NCBI GenBank assembly: GCA_964035545.1
Contig: OZ037770.1
Coordinates: 1,825,001-1,850,000 of the forward strand
Length of the DNA stretch: 25,000 nucleotides
Source: Bugula neritina
Taxonomy: Eukaryota > Bryozoa > Gymnolaemata > Cheilostomatida > Bugulidae
Reading direction: 5' to 3'
Positions within the stretch are counted from its first letter, which is position 1. Every line of letters starts with the position of its first letter. Under the pieces are notes generated by a model that was not told the DNA's origin, searched no databases, and worked only from the letters and a program-made list of their open reading frames with translations. The translations under genes and the position numbers were made by a program. This document shows, in pieces, positions 6,982-18,330 of this stretch.

Positions 6982-9900
6982 TTAGAAAGCACGTCTACTC
7001 TTGACCGCGTCGGCGTAGGAAAAGGCTGGGCAGCGTGTTTGTTGTGCGAGACCGGAAATGTGTGCCCGGGGAGTGGTAATTCCACTCGCTATTCCGTTTT
7101 CGCAAAACTTGGTTTTTCCGTGGTGTTCATAACTCCCACGCTTTGCTGCCAGCCCTTCCGTACGGCGCCCAGCTGGACTTTCATGCCTGCCGCTTGTAAT
7201 GCGGTCGCATACGAAGTCTTGAAGATAAGCTGGGGGTCTTCTAGTACGTTTTCCCCTGTCAAGGAGGGGAGATGTACTAGTGGTAGACGTCGGGGAAGGT
7301 GGTGTAACTGGTGAGGGAGGTGGTGTACTCACCAGTGGGTTGTTATTTTCCACTGGTGGTATTTCCTGCCTCCCGTCAGCCGTTATTCTTTCTTCTCCTC
7401 TGTTTTCTCCGGACGGAGCCCCTCCCGTGTGGGGGTTTTGCACTTCCGGAAGCACTCCTATTTCCGGAAGTGGTTGTTGCAGCCCTGGGGTCGGACGGCT
7501 TGGCTCTGGAGGCAGATGGTGTGGCCCCGTTGGGAGGGTGGCCTCTCTTGCCTCGCCAAGTCTTCAGTCCGTGGCATTACCCACTCATCATTGGGTGTAT
7601 GCCGCCGCCGCCCGCGCATTGTCATCTGCCTCCTGGGCTCTAACAATGGGGGGGGGCACCCCCGGCCGCACCTGGGCTAGCCCAATAGGGTTTCAAGCGG
7701 GCTTCATTCTGGACAGATATTTGTCCCGACCGCTCTAGCTTGTAAGTGTGATTGGGCATCACCTCAACTACCACATAGGGTCCTACAAACTTAGGATGTA
7801 GTTTAGCCGCCTGCCCCCGACGCCTACGGTAATTGATCATCCAGACCCAGTCTCCGGTCTGGTAGAGGGGTGGTTCGTCAGCGTCTTCTTGTCGCACCTG
7901 CCACTGTTGGTCCCGCAGTATTTCGTGTGCGACTTTCAGACGCTCTACCACTTCCCCAGCGTACTCGTGGACAGAGTATTCTGGTTCTGGAATGTGATAG
8001 GCGAGGTGGTCGGGCACTCGTGTCTCACGACCGAAAGTCAAGAGGTTGGGGGTCTCGCCGGTGCTGGTATGGGGCGTACTGCGATAGGCCCTCATAACCT
8101 GTGGCAACACGAGATCCCATTCCTCCTGGCCTCGGCCTAGTAATAGACTACGGAGTGCGTCGCCCAGCATCCGGTTGTTGCGTTTGACCACTCCGTTGCC
8201 TTGGGGGTGGTATGGAGTGATCCTACTTTGGTTTACTCCCCAGAGGCGGCAGAGGTCGCTCATCAGTTGAGACTGAAATTGCGACCCCTGGTCCGAGTGT
8301 AGTTGCTCGGGTGGCCCAAAGTAGCAGAATACGCGCTGGTCTAGTGTGCTGGCCACTGTCGGGGCAGACGCGTCTGGGATAGCCAGTGCGTCTGCCCACC
8401 TGGTGAAGTGGTCGGTCATCACTAGGATCCAGCTGTTTCCTCTGGGGGTGAGGGGCATGGGTCCGACCAAGTCAACAGCTACCACCTGGCAGGGCCTGCC
8501 AGCATAGAGCCTACGCCGTCCCGCCTCTCTAGGAAGGCGGCCATGCTTGCTGGCCTGGCAGACTTCGCATTGTTTGATCCTTAGTCGGACGTCACGCTCC
8601 ATTTGGGGCCAATACCACCGGAGCCTTAGCTTGGTAAGCACCCTCCGAATTCCGGCGTGAGCCGGTCGGTGAGTGTCCCATACTAGCTCCCGGCGCATGG
8701 CGGCTGGGCAGATCACCCTTTCACGACCAGGGTGTCCCTGGTCGGCGGCCAAAGTGATGGTCAGCAGACCATCTGGCCCGATCCGCAGGGAGTCCCAGCG
8801 TTGGCAGTACAGCCGTAACTCGGCGCACCCCTGCCGCAGCTGCTCTTCGCTGGGTCGGCGCCTTTCTCGCTTGGCTCGATATACGTCGGCTACCACCCCA
8901 GGGAGGTCCTCCTGGAGTTTCTGTAGCTCTCTGACATTACGAGCTAAGACAGGATTGGCGCGGAGGTTGTTGACAGCCTCCGGTGGGTCAGGACTCCTTG
9001 GCTTGAGCTGACCTTGGTCCCAGTCGTAGCTCACTCCAGGGTGATCCAGTGCCACTAACTCGGATCTTGGGGGACCCCCGTCCCTTTTCTCGATGTTGTG
9101 ACACTGCTTACACCCCTCGTCCGGCCGCCGACTCAGTCCGTCCGCATTGCCGTGTTTCTTACCGGGTCGATGTTCGATCCGGTATGAAAACTCGGCCAGG
9201 ACTTCGAGCCATCGGGCGACTTGACTGGACGGTTCAGCTCTCTAACACAGCCAGATCAAAGAGGCGTGGTCCGTCCGCAAGCGGAACGGCCTACCGTAGA
9301 GATAAGGCCGGAAGTGTTTCACTGACTTGATTACTGCCAACAACTTTTTGCGAGTGGTGCAGTAATTGCGCTCTGGAGGTGAGAGTGATTTGCTGTAGTA
9401 AGCTACGACTACTTCACGGCCCTCTTGCACTTGCGACAGCACAGCACCAACGTTCTGGTCACTGGCGTCTGTGTCAAGGATATATTCCAGAGCGGGGTCT
9501 GGGTAGGCCAGAATTGGAGCCTCTAGCAAGCGGCTTTTGAGACTGTCGAATGCCCTCTGTTCGGCGGGTGTCCACTGCCAGGCCACCCCTTTGCGGTGAG
9601 CCGATTTAACGGCTGTGCAACTCCCGCAAAGTCTGGTATGTACTGTCTGTAGTACCCTACCAGCCCCAGGAAAGCCCGGAGTCCGGTCAAGTCCTGGGGG
9701 GTGACCAAGTCGGCCACAGCCCGCACCTTATCAGGGTCCGTTGCCACGCCATTACGGCCGACTACGTGCCCCAGGTACTTCACCTCCGGCTGCAGTAGAG
9801 CGCACTTGGAAGGTTTAAGCTTGAGACCGGCACCTCGGAGTCGTTCGAAGACCTCCCTCAGACGACTGTTGTGGGTCATAAAGTCTGGGGAGATCACGAT

Positions 9901-12210
9901 GACGTCGTCGAGGTAGACGAGCAGCGTCTTCCAGTGGAGGCCGCTGAGAACCTGTTCCATGAGCCGCTGGAAGGTGGCCGGGGCAGAGGTTAACCCGAAA
10001 GGCAGCACCTTCCACTTCCACAGCCCGTCCCTGGTGATGAACGCCGCTTTTTCCTGGGCGTCGGGACTGAGGGAGACTTGCCAGTAACCGCTCAGCAAGT
10101 TTAAAGTACTGAAGTACTTGCTGCCGGCCAGGGCGTCCAGGGATTCATCGATCCGAGGTAGAGGGTAGGCGTCCTGTATGGTTACGCTGTTAAGTTTGCG
10201 GTAATCCACACAGAACCGCCAACTGCCGTCTTTCTTCCGGACCAGGACGACCGGCGAGCTCCACGCACTATGTGCAGGCTCTACGATGCCGTGGTCCCGA
10301 AGATCCCGGACTTGTCGGCTGACCTCCCTCTCTTTCTCGGGTCCCAGTCTCCGGGTAGGTTGGCGGACGGGCAGAGTCTTGGCAGCTAGCGGTATCTCGT
10401 GACAGATGGCTTTGGTTAAGCCCATGTCCCGGTCTCCGCTGCTGAACACGTCCCCATACTGGCGCAGCAACTGGGCCATAACCTGGCGCTCCTTGTTGCC
10501 CGCACAGCCCTCACAGGCTGACTGGTATAGTTTCTGGACGTGTTCCGGGACAGTCCCTCGCCGCACAGACAGGCGCTCTTGGGGACTCTCCGTCGCTTCG
10601 CCCAGCGAAGGTCCTATGTCTCCCTCTTGGACCGTGTGGAAACGGCCCAATAGGGATCCAGACGGTAGTGTCACTGACTCTGAAAAGGGGTTGACGCACT
10701 GCACCAAGATCTCCCCCCGGTCAGTCAGCCGGTTTAGGCTGCTGGCGAGTTGGACCTTCTGGTGCGTTCCTTCGACAACCCCTAGTCCAGAGAGCTGGTG
10801 GTCATTCACTCTGCAGTGAATGGTCGCCCGGGAGCGGGCGGGTACCGTACAGTTACGGACCACCTGCACGCCCCCGACCAGGGAGCGACCGAACTTGTCG
10901 ACACAAGAGAGCTCCCGGCCTGCCATTAACATGGCGGACTTATGGAAGTCCATGTGGCACTGTTGTCGTTTCAAGAACGGTGTCCCCAGGATAGCATCCT
11001 CTTCCAGCTGGCTGAGGATGAATGTTTCTTGGATGGCCTGGTCGCGGACGCGACCAGGCAGCTCTACAATACCGTAGAAAGGGATACGCGACCCGTCTGC
11101 GAGGGTGCCAGGTTCCCCGGTGTAGGGAGCTAACCCCTTCCTCACCTGGGCAGGGAGGGCATCGAAGACTCGCCGACTGAGGAGATTCGTGTTGCAACCG
11201 GAGTCCAGCAAGAACGTAACAGCCTTGCCGGCTACCTTCCGGGGCAGGAAGTAGCTTTCTCCATGTGGCTGCAACCTTACTTCCCCAGCCTGCGTAGCCT
11301 CGGTCAAACGGTGTGGTGTCCGTTTAGTGGTAGGCGGGCGCCGCTTTTTCGGCGGAGGGCTGTTTAGTTCCCTTCCGATGTCCCTAGGGACCTCGCCAGC
11401 CAGCTCCGTCTCCGGTAGCTGGCTAAAGCGGTTGGTGAGTGGTAGTATGAACGGCTCCCGTCGCCCAGTAGGGCGGGCGGTCCGTCGTGGTTTCTGCCAC
11501 ACCTGGGGTTGTTCTCTCTTCCTAGGTTGGAGGTTTCGGGGGTGGGGAGGCCCTGGCTGGTTGTTGCTCTCACTCCAGGCAGTCTCCCTCTTTCGTCCCT
11601 GGTTGGAGGGCCCGGCATTGGTAAGAGTCTTGGCCATCTGCTTCAGCCTGGTACTCAGTCGGCTTATCTTCCTTCCGAGTGATTGGGTTGTCGCTGTGGT
11701 GACTTGTGCGCTTTCTGGTTTCCTTGCATGTAACCGTTCTGCCCGGAGGTAGTCTTCTCCGACTTGCAGGGCACTTTCTAAAGTGGTCACTCTCTTTGCC
11801 TGTAGCTGATGGCAAAGACCCACATCTGTTAGGGATTGCATAAAGTCAATGAGAGTAAAGTTCCGCCCGTGTGCTTCTGGCAGGTCACTGTACGCGCTCC
11901 GCGCCAGCCTCTTTACTAAGGCAACGTGGTCGCGGAGCGGAGTGCCTTCCGCCTGGCGTAGTGCTTGTAGACGGGCTCTGGCTTCCAGAGCGGGGGTGCC
12001 AAAACGGCTCCGTAGTGTTGTGAATATTTCCGCCACGCTCCGTCCTTGTCTAAACGGTCTAGCGCGCTCCGTCAATACTTCCCGCAGCTTGACGAGGGTT
12101 ACTTGTGGCGGCCATTGAGCGACATTTGCTACATCATGGAATTCTTCAATGAACTGCTCTACGTCTTCTACACCCGTGAAGGTGGAAGCGGTCAGTTTAC
12201 TTCTATACAC
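6982..12210 (-). pseudogene. gag-pol: Fused gag-pol of element B, inactivated
   Basis: Gag, protease, RT, RNase H and integrase follow in order in one frame, without the -1 signal of elements A and C and without a zinc knuckle. Gag covers about residues 1-200. The protease D-S-G is at 11197-11205. RT keeps YLDD (9904-9915), but the motif A catalytic Asp reads Asn (10099-10101). The reading frame shifts at a G/C run near 9584-9591, meets TAG at 9242-9244, shifts again at a nine-base run (7648-7656) and once more between about 7458 and 7545. Integrase has its HHCC domain and two Asp, but the catalytic Glu reads Lys (8183-8185). GPY/F and RLKPYW motifs end the core. The frame begins at GTG 12210 immediately after an in-frame TAG, so the true Gag start is also damaged. 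Confidence 0.9.
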
Positions 12211-12304
12211 CTACTCCATATGCAAGAAACTGGCTGGCTTACCTCCCGGGTGCTTCGTTGTGTGCTCTATCATATTCTCCGTCTCTTCATTGTCTCAGCT
12301 AGAA

Positions 12305-12324
12305 GAATCCCACCGCTGCCACCA
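12305..12324 (-). other. Primer-binding site for tRNA-Leu (element B)
   Basis: On the minus strand TGGTGGCAGCGGTGGGATTC starts one base after the LTR end. Its complement matches the 3' end including CCA of animal tRNA-Leu of the AAG/TAG type as I know it (...AATCCCACCGCTGCCA-CCA). This primes minus-strand synthesis. Confidence 0.85.
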
Positions 12325-12325
12325 C

Positions 12326-12606
12326 TGTTGTGCGGAGCACAATGTTTGTGTGGGGTTCTAGTGAGCAATATGCATCTAGTCACAAGCAGTTCGCTGATAG
12401 TTTCGTGTGTAAGACTTTATTATAAAATTATACAATATGGCGTAAAAATCTCTATAAGTAAAAGTACAGTATTACTTATCATCACGGCAAGTATACGCTA
12501 ACTAACTAAGAATAAATTGTCCACTTGGCTTCATCCAATAACTGCCATTCACTCCCTGATTGGCAGGGGGGGAATACGCATGAGGCGTAAGCCACGCCCC
12601 ATTACA
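12326..12606 (-). repeat. 5' LTR of element B, 281 bp
   Basis: Same ends as 5181-5464 (minus strand TGTAATGG ... CACAACA). It carries the promoter for element B transcription toward lower coordinates. Its outer edge is 12 bp from the 5' LTR of element C, which points the other way. Confidence 0.95.
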
Positions 12607-12610
12607 CTAT
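12607..12610. repeat. Target-site duplication CTAT, right copy (element B)
   Basis: Identical to 5177-5180, immediately outside the LTR. Eight bases of original target DNA (12611-12618) separate it from element C. Confidence 0.85.
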
Positions 12611-12614
12611 GTAT

Positions 12615-12618
12615 ATAC
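12615..12618. repeat. Target-site duplication ATAC, left copy (element C)
   Basis: ATAC abuts the 5' LTR of element C and recurs at 20040-20043 right after the 3' LTR. Confidence 0.85.
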
Positions 12619-12923
12619 TGTGGTGGCTCGTGGAGCTACCAGCAGCACAATACGCAGGGTTGCGTATTGACCCGGGACGATATACTAGCCAATTAGCTAA
12701 GCTGCTTATGAGTAATAGTAGCAGCTTCGCGCTACTAGCTCAGTTGAGGATAGTGCTGTAAATTAAATAGACGTGTGTATTATTACTGTTGTATATTAGA
12801 TTTTATTATGTATTCTTGTATTAAAATATAACGATATCTACTCGACTTATCTCGGTGAAGTTTCTCTAGTGATAAATAGACTCTCTTGGTTGCACATCGA
12901 CCCTAAATCTGAAAATCATAACA
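12619..12923 (+). repeat. 5' LTR of element C, 305 bp
   Basis: Begins TGTGGTGGCTCG and ends AATCATAACA. Differences from the 3' copy: CCGGGACG versus CCGGAACG, and GTGAAGTTT versus GTGATGTTT. An AT-rich segment with ATTAAAATATAAC (about 12820-12832) could serve as a TATA or poly(A) element. Confidence 0.95.
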
Positions 12924-12924
12924 G

Positions 12925-12942
12925 TGGTGGCAGCAGTGGGAT
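12925..12942 (+). other. Primer-binding site, tRNA-Leu-like with one mismatch (element C)
   Basis: TGGTGGCAGCAGTGGGAT starts one base after the LTR. It equals the element B site except A for G at the eleventh base. The gag ATG follows only 14 bases later, an unusually short leader. Confidence 0.8.
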
Positions 12943-12956
12943 AGTGTACATCAAAG

Positions 12957-13823
12957 ATGGAGACTGAAAATGCTAGAATGCAACCACCCCCAGTAGAAGG
13001 TGAGCGTAGAAATGATGTTAATCCTGTGAATCGTGAGGGAGAAGAAGCTTATAGATATTGCTTGAAAGCTCCCACCTTTACTGGGTCAGAGGATGTCGAA
13101 CAGTTTATACAAGAATTTAGAGAGGTAATGGAGATTGCTCAATGGCCGCATAGAGTGGGCCTTATCCAATTGCGGAGAGCGTTGACGAAACAAGCCAAGC
13201 CGTACGGAGTGGGAACGGACGTAAACGGGATACTGGCTGCGCTGCGGGCCCGTTTTGGCATCTCCGCAATAGACGCTAGGACCAAGCTAGAGAGATTGTG
13301 CCGCACCCCGCGGACCTCGCTGCAAGAACATGCCGCGACGGTGAAGAAGCTGGCGCAGATTGCGTATAGCGATCTGCCAGCACAACACCAAGAGCGTTAC
13401 ACCTATGACGCCTTTGTCCAGTCACTAAACGACCTGGGCCTACACCATCAACTACGACCTAAAGGGATAACCAGAATAGAGGATGCCCGGAAGGCTGGAG
13501 AAGCTTACCTGTTGGCTACCCAAATGCACCGAGCACAACGGAACCCACCAGTAGTTGGAGTCAGCGCTGCCAGGGCTACGACAGGTCCCGAAGCCCTCCT
13601 GCTGGAAGCCGAAGTGGACCGTATGGTAGAGATGCTGGGACAACTGGTAACCATTCTGGCCGGTGCTGGCCCCAGTCAGGCCCTGCGGGTGCCCCCGACA
13701 CCTGTGGGGCAGGGCTGGAGTAATGCTGGTCAGGACCAGGGACAGAAAGGACAACCCCAATACCAAGGGGCGTTAAACTGTCACGGCCCGCGGACACTCT
13801 CCCTCTCCGCGGGCCGCAACTGA
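12957..13823 (+). CDS. gag: Gag of element C, 288 aa, zinc knuckle lost
   Basis: The ATG follows the primer site closely and lies in a good context (AAAGATGG). Residues 1-35 are a polar leader. From about residue 37 (APTFTGSEDVEQF) to about 185 is the gag/capsid domain, with ARFGIS, YTYDAFVQS and DLGLHHQL shared with element A. A hydrophobic heptad-like stretch lies near 225-240. The C terminus aligns with the CCHC segment of element A up to the shared LN-x-HGP, but none of the four zinc ligands remains. The stop is TGA at 13821-13823, after the frameshift hairpin. The frame is uninterrupted. The product would assemble capsids but lack the usual nucleocapsid knuckle. Confidence 0.9.
   Translation: METENARMQPPPVEGERRNDVNPVNREGEEAYRYCLKAPTFTGSEDVEQFIQEFREVMEIAQWPHRVGLIQLRRALTKQAKPYGVGTDVNGILAALRARFGISAIDARTKLERLCRTPRTSLQEHAATVKKLAQIAYSDLPAQHQERYTYDAFVQSLNDLGLHHQLRPKGITRIEDARKAGEAYLLATQMHRAQRNPPVVGVSAARATTGPEALLLEAEVDRMVEMLGQLVTILAGAGPSQALRVPPTPVGQGWSNAGQDQGQKGQPQYQGALNCHGPRTLSLSAGRN
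13772..13816 (+). promoter_or_regulatory. -1 ribosomal frameshift signal, element C
   Basis: The slippery heptamer G TTA AAC lies at 13772-13778 in the correct zero-frame register. After a 5-nt spacer (13779-13783) there is a perfect 11-bp GC stem: 13784-13794 with 13806-13816, loop 11 nt. Compared with element A the upper stem differs (CAG/CTG versus CGGA/TCCG) yet still pairs. The -1 frame is open from here into protease. The gag stop is just beyond the stem. Confidence 0.88.
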
Positions 13824-16800
13824 AGGAGTATGGTGGGACACGCCGTCGTCTGTCCGTACGGACACGACAGAACACTCCCCCCGAGTGGCAGGTACCACGC
13901 AGGACTAGCAAGCCCGCACAACGGCCAAGTACCTTTTTCCTGCCACTCGCCAACCGGTTCCACCGGTTACCTCGGGAAGAGGAGCCCGCCACTGAAATGG
14001 AGCCGGAAGGCCCAGTGGAGAGTCCCAATCCCCGCCGGCACCAACCTCGCCGCCGGAAACCCCGTAAACCACGGGTGAAACCCCCGCCGTCCTACCAATT
14101 TAGGACAGCACATGCACAGAACTATTTCCTACCCGGAAAGGTGGCCGGCAACGCCGTCACTTTCCTGCTCGACTCCGATTGTACTACCAACCTTCTCAGT
14201 CGTAGAGTCTTTGAGGCACTGCCCCGCCGGGACAGGGATAGAGTACGACCGTATACGGGGGAACATGGCACCCTGGCAGACGGGTCATGTATTCCCTTCT
14301 ACGGTATTATCGAGCTCCCTGGGCGTGTCCGAGACCAGGCTGTACAGGAGACTTTTGTCATAAGCCAACTGGAGGAAGATGGTATCCTCGGAATGCCCTT
14401 CTTGAAGCAACACCAGTGCCGAATAGACTTCAGCAAGTCGGTGGTGCTGATGGCGGGCGAGAACTCGCCTGTGTGGATAAGTTTTGGCGTCCTCTGGTGG
14501 GCGGTGTCCAGGTAGTCCGAAACTGCACCGTGCCCGGACGCTCCAGGGCTACTATCCACTGCCGAGTGAACAGCAACCGGATAGCCAGGCTCGGGGTCGT
14601 TGAAGGCGCGCACGAAAGGATCCAACTCGCTAGTAGTTTAAACCGACTAACTGAGCGAGAGGAGGTCTTAGTGCAGTGTGTCAACCCCTTTACCGAGCCC
14701 ATTGAGCTCCCAGCTGGATCAATGCTGGGCCGGTTCCACTCCGTCCAAGAAGAGGACGTGGGCCTGTCGCTGGGTGACGCGACGGAGACACCCCCTTGAC
14801 ACCCTACTCAGGGGCGAGGGGCAGTCCCAACACATCTCCGGGAGTTATATGAAACAGCCTGTGGTGGCTGCGTGAGCAACAAGGAACGCCAAGCGATGGC
14901 GAAGTTGCTACGCGACTACGGTGATGTGTTCAGCAGCGGAGATCATGACGTGGGGCTGACGGGAGTGGTCAGACACGAAATACCGCTGACTGCAGGGACA
15001 GTCCCTGTCCGGCAACCCACACGCAGGCTGAGGCCAGAAAAAGAGAAAGAGGTTAGCTGACAAGTACGGGATCTTCTGGACCGCGGCCTCATAGAGCCCG
15101 CCCATAGTGCGTGGAGCTCACCGGTCGTACTGGTCCGGAAGAAAGACGGCAGTTGGCGGTTCTGTGTGGATTACCGCAAACTCAATACCGTAACCATACA
15201 GAACGCCTACCCTCTACCTCGTATTGATGAGTCATTGGACGCCCTAGCCGGCAGCAAGTACTTCAGTACGTTAGACTTGCTTAGTGGCTATTGGCAAGTC
15301 CCTCTGAGTCCCGACGCCCAGGAGAAAGCGGCGTTTATCACACGGGACGGGTTGTGGAAGTGGAAGGTGCTGCCCTTCGGGTTAACCTCCGCCCCAGCCA
15401 CCTTCCAGAGGCTGATGGAGCAAGTCCTTAGCGGGCTCCATTGGAAGAAACTGCTGGTCTACCTCGATGATGTCATCGTGATCTCCCCAGACTTTGAGAC
15501 ACATGTCAGTCGTCTGCAGGAGGTTTTCAAGAGACTCCGAGGTGCTGGTCTTAAGCTCAAATCTTCCAAGTGCGCTCTATTGCAGCCGGAGGTCAAGTAC
15601 CTGGGGCACGTTGTCGGTCGAAACGGCGTGGCAACGGATCCTGAAAAGGTACGGGCGATAGAAGACTGGGTCACCCCCCAAGACTTGACCGGACTCCGGG
15701 CTTTCTTGGGGGTGATAGGGTATTACAGGCAATACATACCGGACTTTGCGGGCATAGCCCAGTCGTTAAACCGGCTCACCGCAAAGGGAGTGACATGGCA
15801 GTGGACCCCAGTCGAACAAGGAGCGTTCGACCGCCTCAAGGGCTGCCTGCTAACGGCGCCCATCTTGGCCTACCCAGACCCCACTCTGGAGTACATCCTC
15901 GACACGGACGCCAGTGACCAAAATGTTGGCGCTGTGTTGTCTCAAGTGCAGGAAGGCCGAGAGGTAGTAGTAGCCTACTACAGCAAGTCTCTCTCACCCG
16001 CTGAACGAAATTACTGCACTACCCGCAAGGAACTGCTGGCAGTAATCAAGTCAGTGAAGCACTTCAGACCATACTTATACGGCAGGAAGTTCCGGCTGCG
16101 TACGGATCATGCCTCGCTGATCTGGTTGTGCAAGAGAGCAGAGCCCTCCAGTCAGGTCGCCCGGTGGCTCAAAATCCTAGCTGAATTCTCCTACCAGTTC
16201 GAACATCGACCGGGCAGGAGGCACAACAATGCGGATGGGTTGAGCCGCCGACCTGATGGAGGTTGCAAACAGTGTCTCAACATGGAGAGGAGGGACGGAG
16301 GTCCCCCGCGATGTGAGTTAGAGACGCTGGCTCGCCATCGAGCACCGTTAGACTGGGACCAGGGTCAACTCAGACAGGAGGCTGACGGGTCCCCGGAGGT
16401 TGTACAAAACCTCCGCGCCAAACCTGTACTGGCCGATAATGTCCGAGAGCTGAAGAAGCTCTAGGAAGAGCTACCTGGAGTAGTGGCAGACATACATCGG
16501 GCCAACAAGGGAGGGCGACGACCCAGCGAGGAACGCATAAGACAGGGATGCGCCGAGTTCCGCCTATACTGTCTGCGTTGGGACTCGCTGCGGATCGGGC
16601 AGGATGGTCTACTCACCATTTCTCTAGCTGCCAGCGGCAGACACCCGGAAAGGAAGAGGGTGGTCTGTCCCACTGCCATCCGCCGTGAGCTGATCTGGGA
16701 CACTCACAAACAGGCCCACGCAAGGGTCAAGAGAGTGATCTCCAAATTACGGCTCCGGTGGTATTGGCCACAAATGGAGCGTGACGTCCGACTCAGAGTC

Positions 16801-18330
16801 AAACAGTGTGAGATGTGCCAGGCCAGTAAGCATATCCGCCCCCCTGGTGAAGCGGGACGGCGGAGGCTATATGCTGGAAGGCCCTGGCAAGTAGTCGCTG
16901 TAGACCTGGTCGGACCCATGCCCCTGACCCCCAAAGGCAATAGTTGGATCTTAGTATTGACCGACCACTTTACTAGGTGGGCGGATGCTCTGGCTATCCC
17001 AGATGCGTCAGCCCCAACAGTGGCCAGGGCACTAGACCAACAAGTATTCTGTTATTTTGGTCTCCCCGAACAGATACACTCTGATCAAGACGCTCAATTC
17101 CAGTCTCAACTGATGAGCGACCTTTGCCACCTCTAGGGAGTAAATCAGAGCCGGACCACCCCCTACCACCCTCAAGGTAACGGGGTGGTGGAGCGCAACA
17201 ACCGGATGCTAGGTGATGCGCTCCGGAGTCTCCTCCTCGGACGAGGCCAAGAGGAATGGGATACGGTGTTGCCGCAAGTCATGCGTGCATACCGTAGCAC
17301 CCCACACACCAGTACTGGTGAGACCCCAAACCTCTTGATGCTCGGGAGAGAGACTCATGTCCCTGACCATCTTACCTACCACGTTCCAGAGCAAGACAAC
17401 TCGGTTCACGAGTATGCCAGTGAACTAGTGGAACGGCTGAAGGCCGCACACGATATACTGCGCGAACAGCAGTGGAAGGTGCGGCACGAAGATTCCGATG
17501 AACCACCTCTCTACCAACTGGGAGATAAGGTGTGGATGGTCAATTACCGTAGGCATCGCGGGCAGGCTGACAAACTAAAGCCTAAGTTCGTAGGACCCTA
17601 CGTGATTGTCGAGGCTATGCCCAATCATACATACAAGATTGAGCGCTCAGGACAGGTGTCTATCCAGAATGAGTCTCGCTTGAAACCGTATTGGGCTAGC
17701 CCCAACGTGGTGGGAGAAGCCCCCCCGTTGTTGGAGCCCAGGAGGCAGACAACAACACGCGGGCGACGGCGGCATGGACCTGATTACGAAGTGGTCATAC
17801 CGCGGGAAGAAAACTTGGTGAGAGAGGAGCGGCAGCTTTTGCCAACAGAAGCGTGTCCGCCACCGCCAAGTCTAATTCCATCACTTCCAGAAACCGAGCC
17901 GGTTCCGGAAGTGCAAACCCCCACGGAGGGAGGGGCTCCATCCGGAGAACAAGAAGAGGTGACCGCTAACGGTGAAGTAGAGACGCCATTAGATGCCCCT
18001 ACTAACGAACCAGCGAGCGTGTCATCCCCCCTAGAACGGGGACAGCGTACGAGGAAACCCCCACCATATTTAAAAGACTTCGTATGTGACTGCATTAGAA
18101 GCGGCACGCATGAAAGTCTAGGGGAAAACCGTGCGATAAAATGTTGGAGTTGTGAACCCCACGCAAATATCAACTTTTGCGAGGGCGGAATAGTGGGAGA
18201 GATTAATGCGCGTAAAGCAAATAGTTCCGACCTCGTGCCTCAGAAACGATGCTCAGCCTTTTCTTATGCTGACATCGCCAGAGGCAGACGTATATCACAA
18301 CCAGCTCCAATCTTACCAAGAACGTTGAGT

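Larger units (their letters stand above)
5181..12606 (-). mobile_element. Element B: full-length Ty3/Gypsy LTR retrotransposon, 7426 bp, minus strand
   Basis: Bounded by two near-identical LTRs (5181-5464 and 12326-12606) and a CTAT duplication. On the minus strand the order is 5' LTR, tRNA-Leu primer site, gag-protease-RT-RNase H-integrase, ORF3, hairpin, polypurine tract, 3' LTR. The LTRs differ by one substitution, one 4-bp repeat unit and one G, so the insertion is recent. Pol nevertheless carries three frameshifts, a stop and changed catalytic residues, so this copy is not autonomous. Gag and pol share one frame, unlike elements A and C. Confidence 0.95.

Noticed and set aside
12305-12325. 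A tRNA gene fragment
   Set aside because: Only the tRNA 3' end with CCA is matched, in the position of a primer-binding site; no cloverleaf is present.
12046-12501. Plus-strand 151-codon frame
   Set aside because: Antisense to gag of element B and then through its 5' LTR; no domain.
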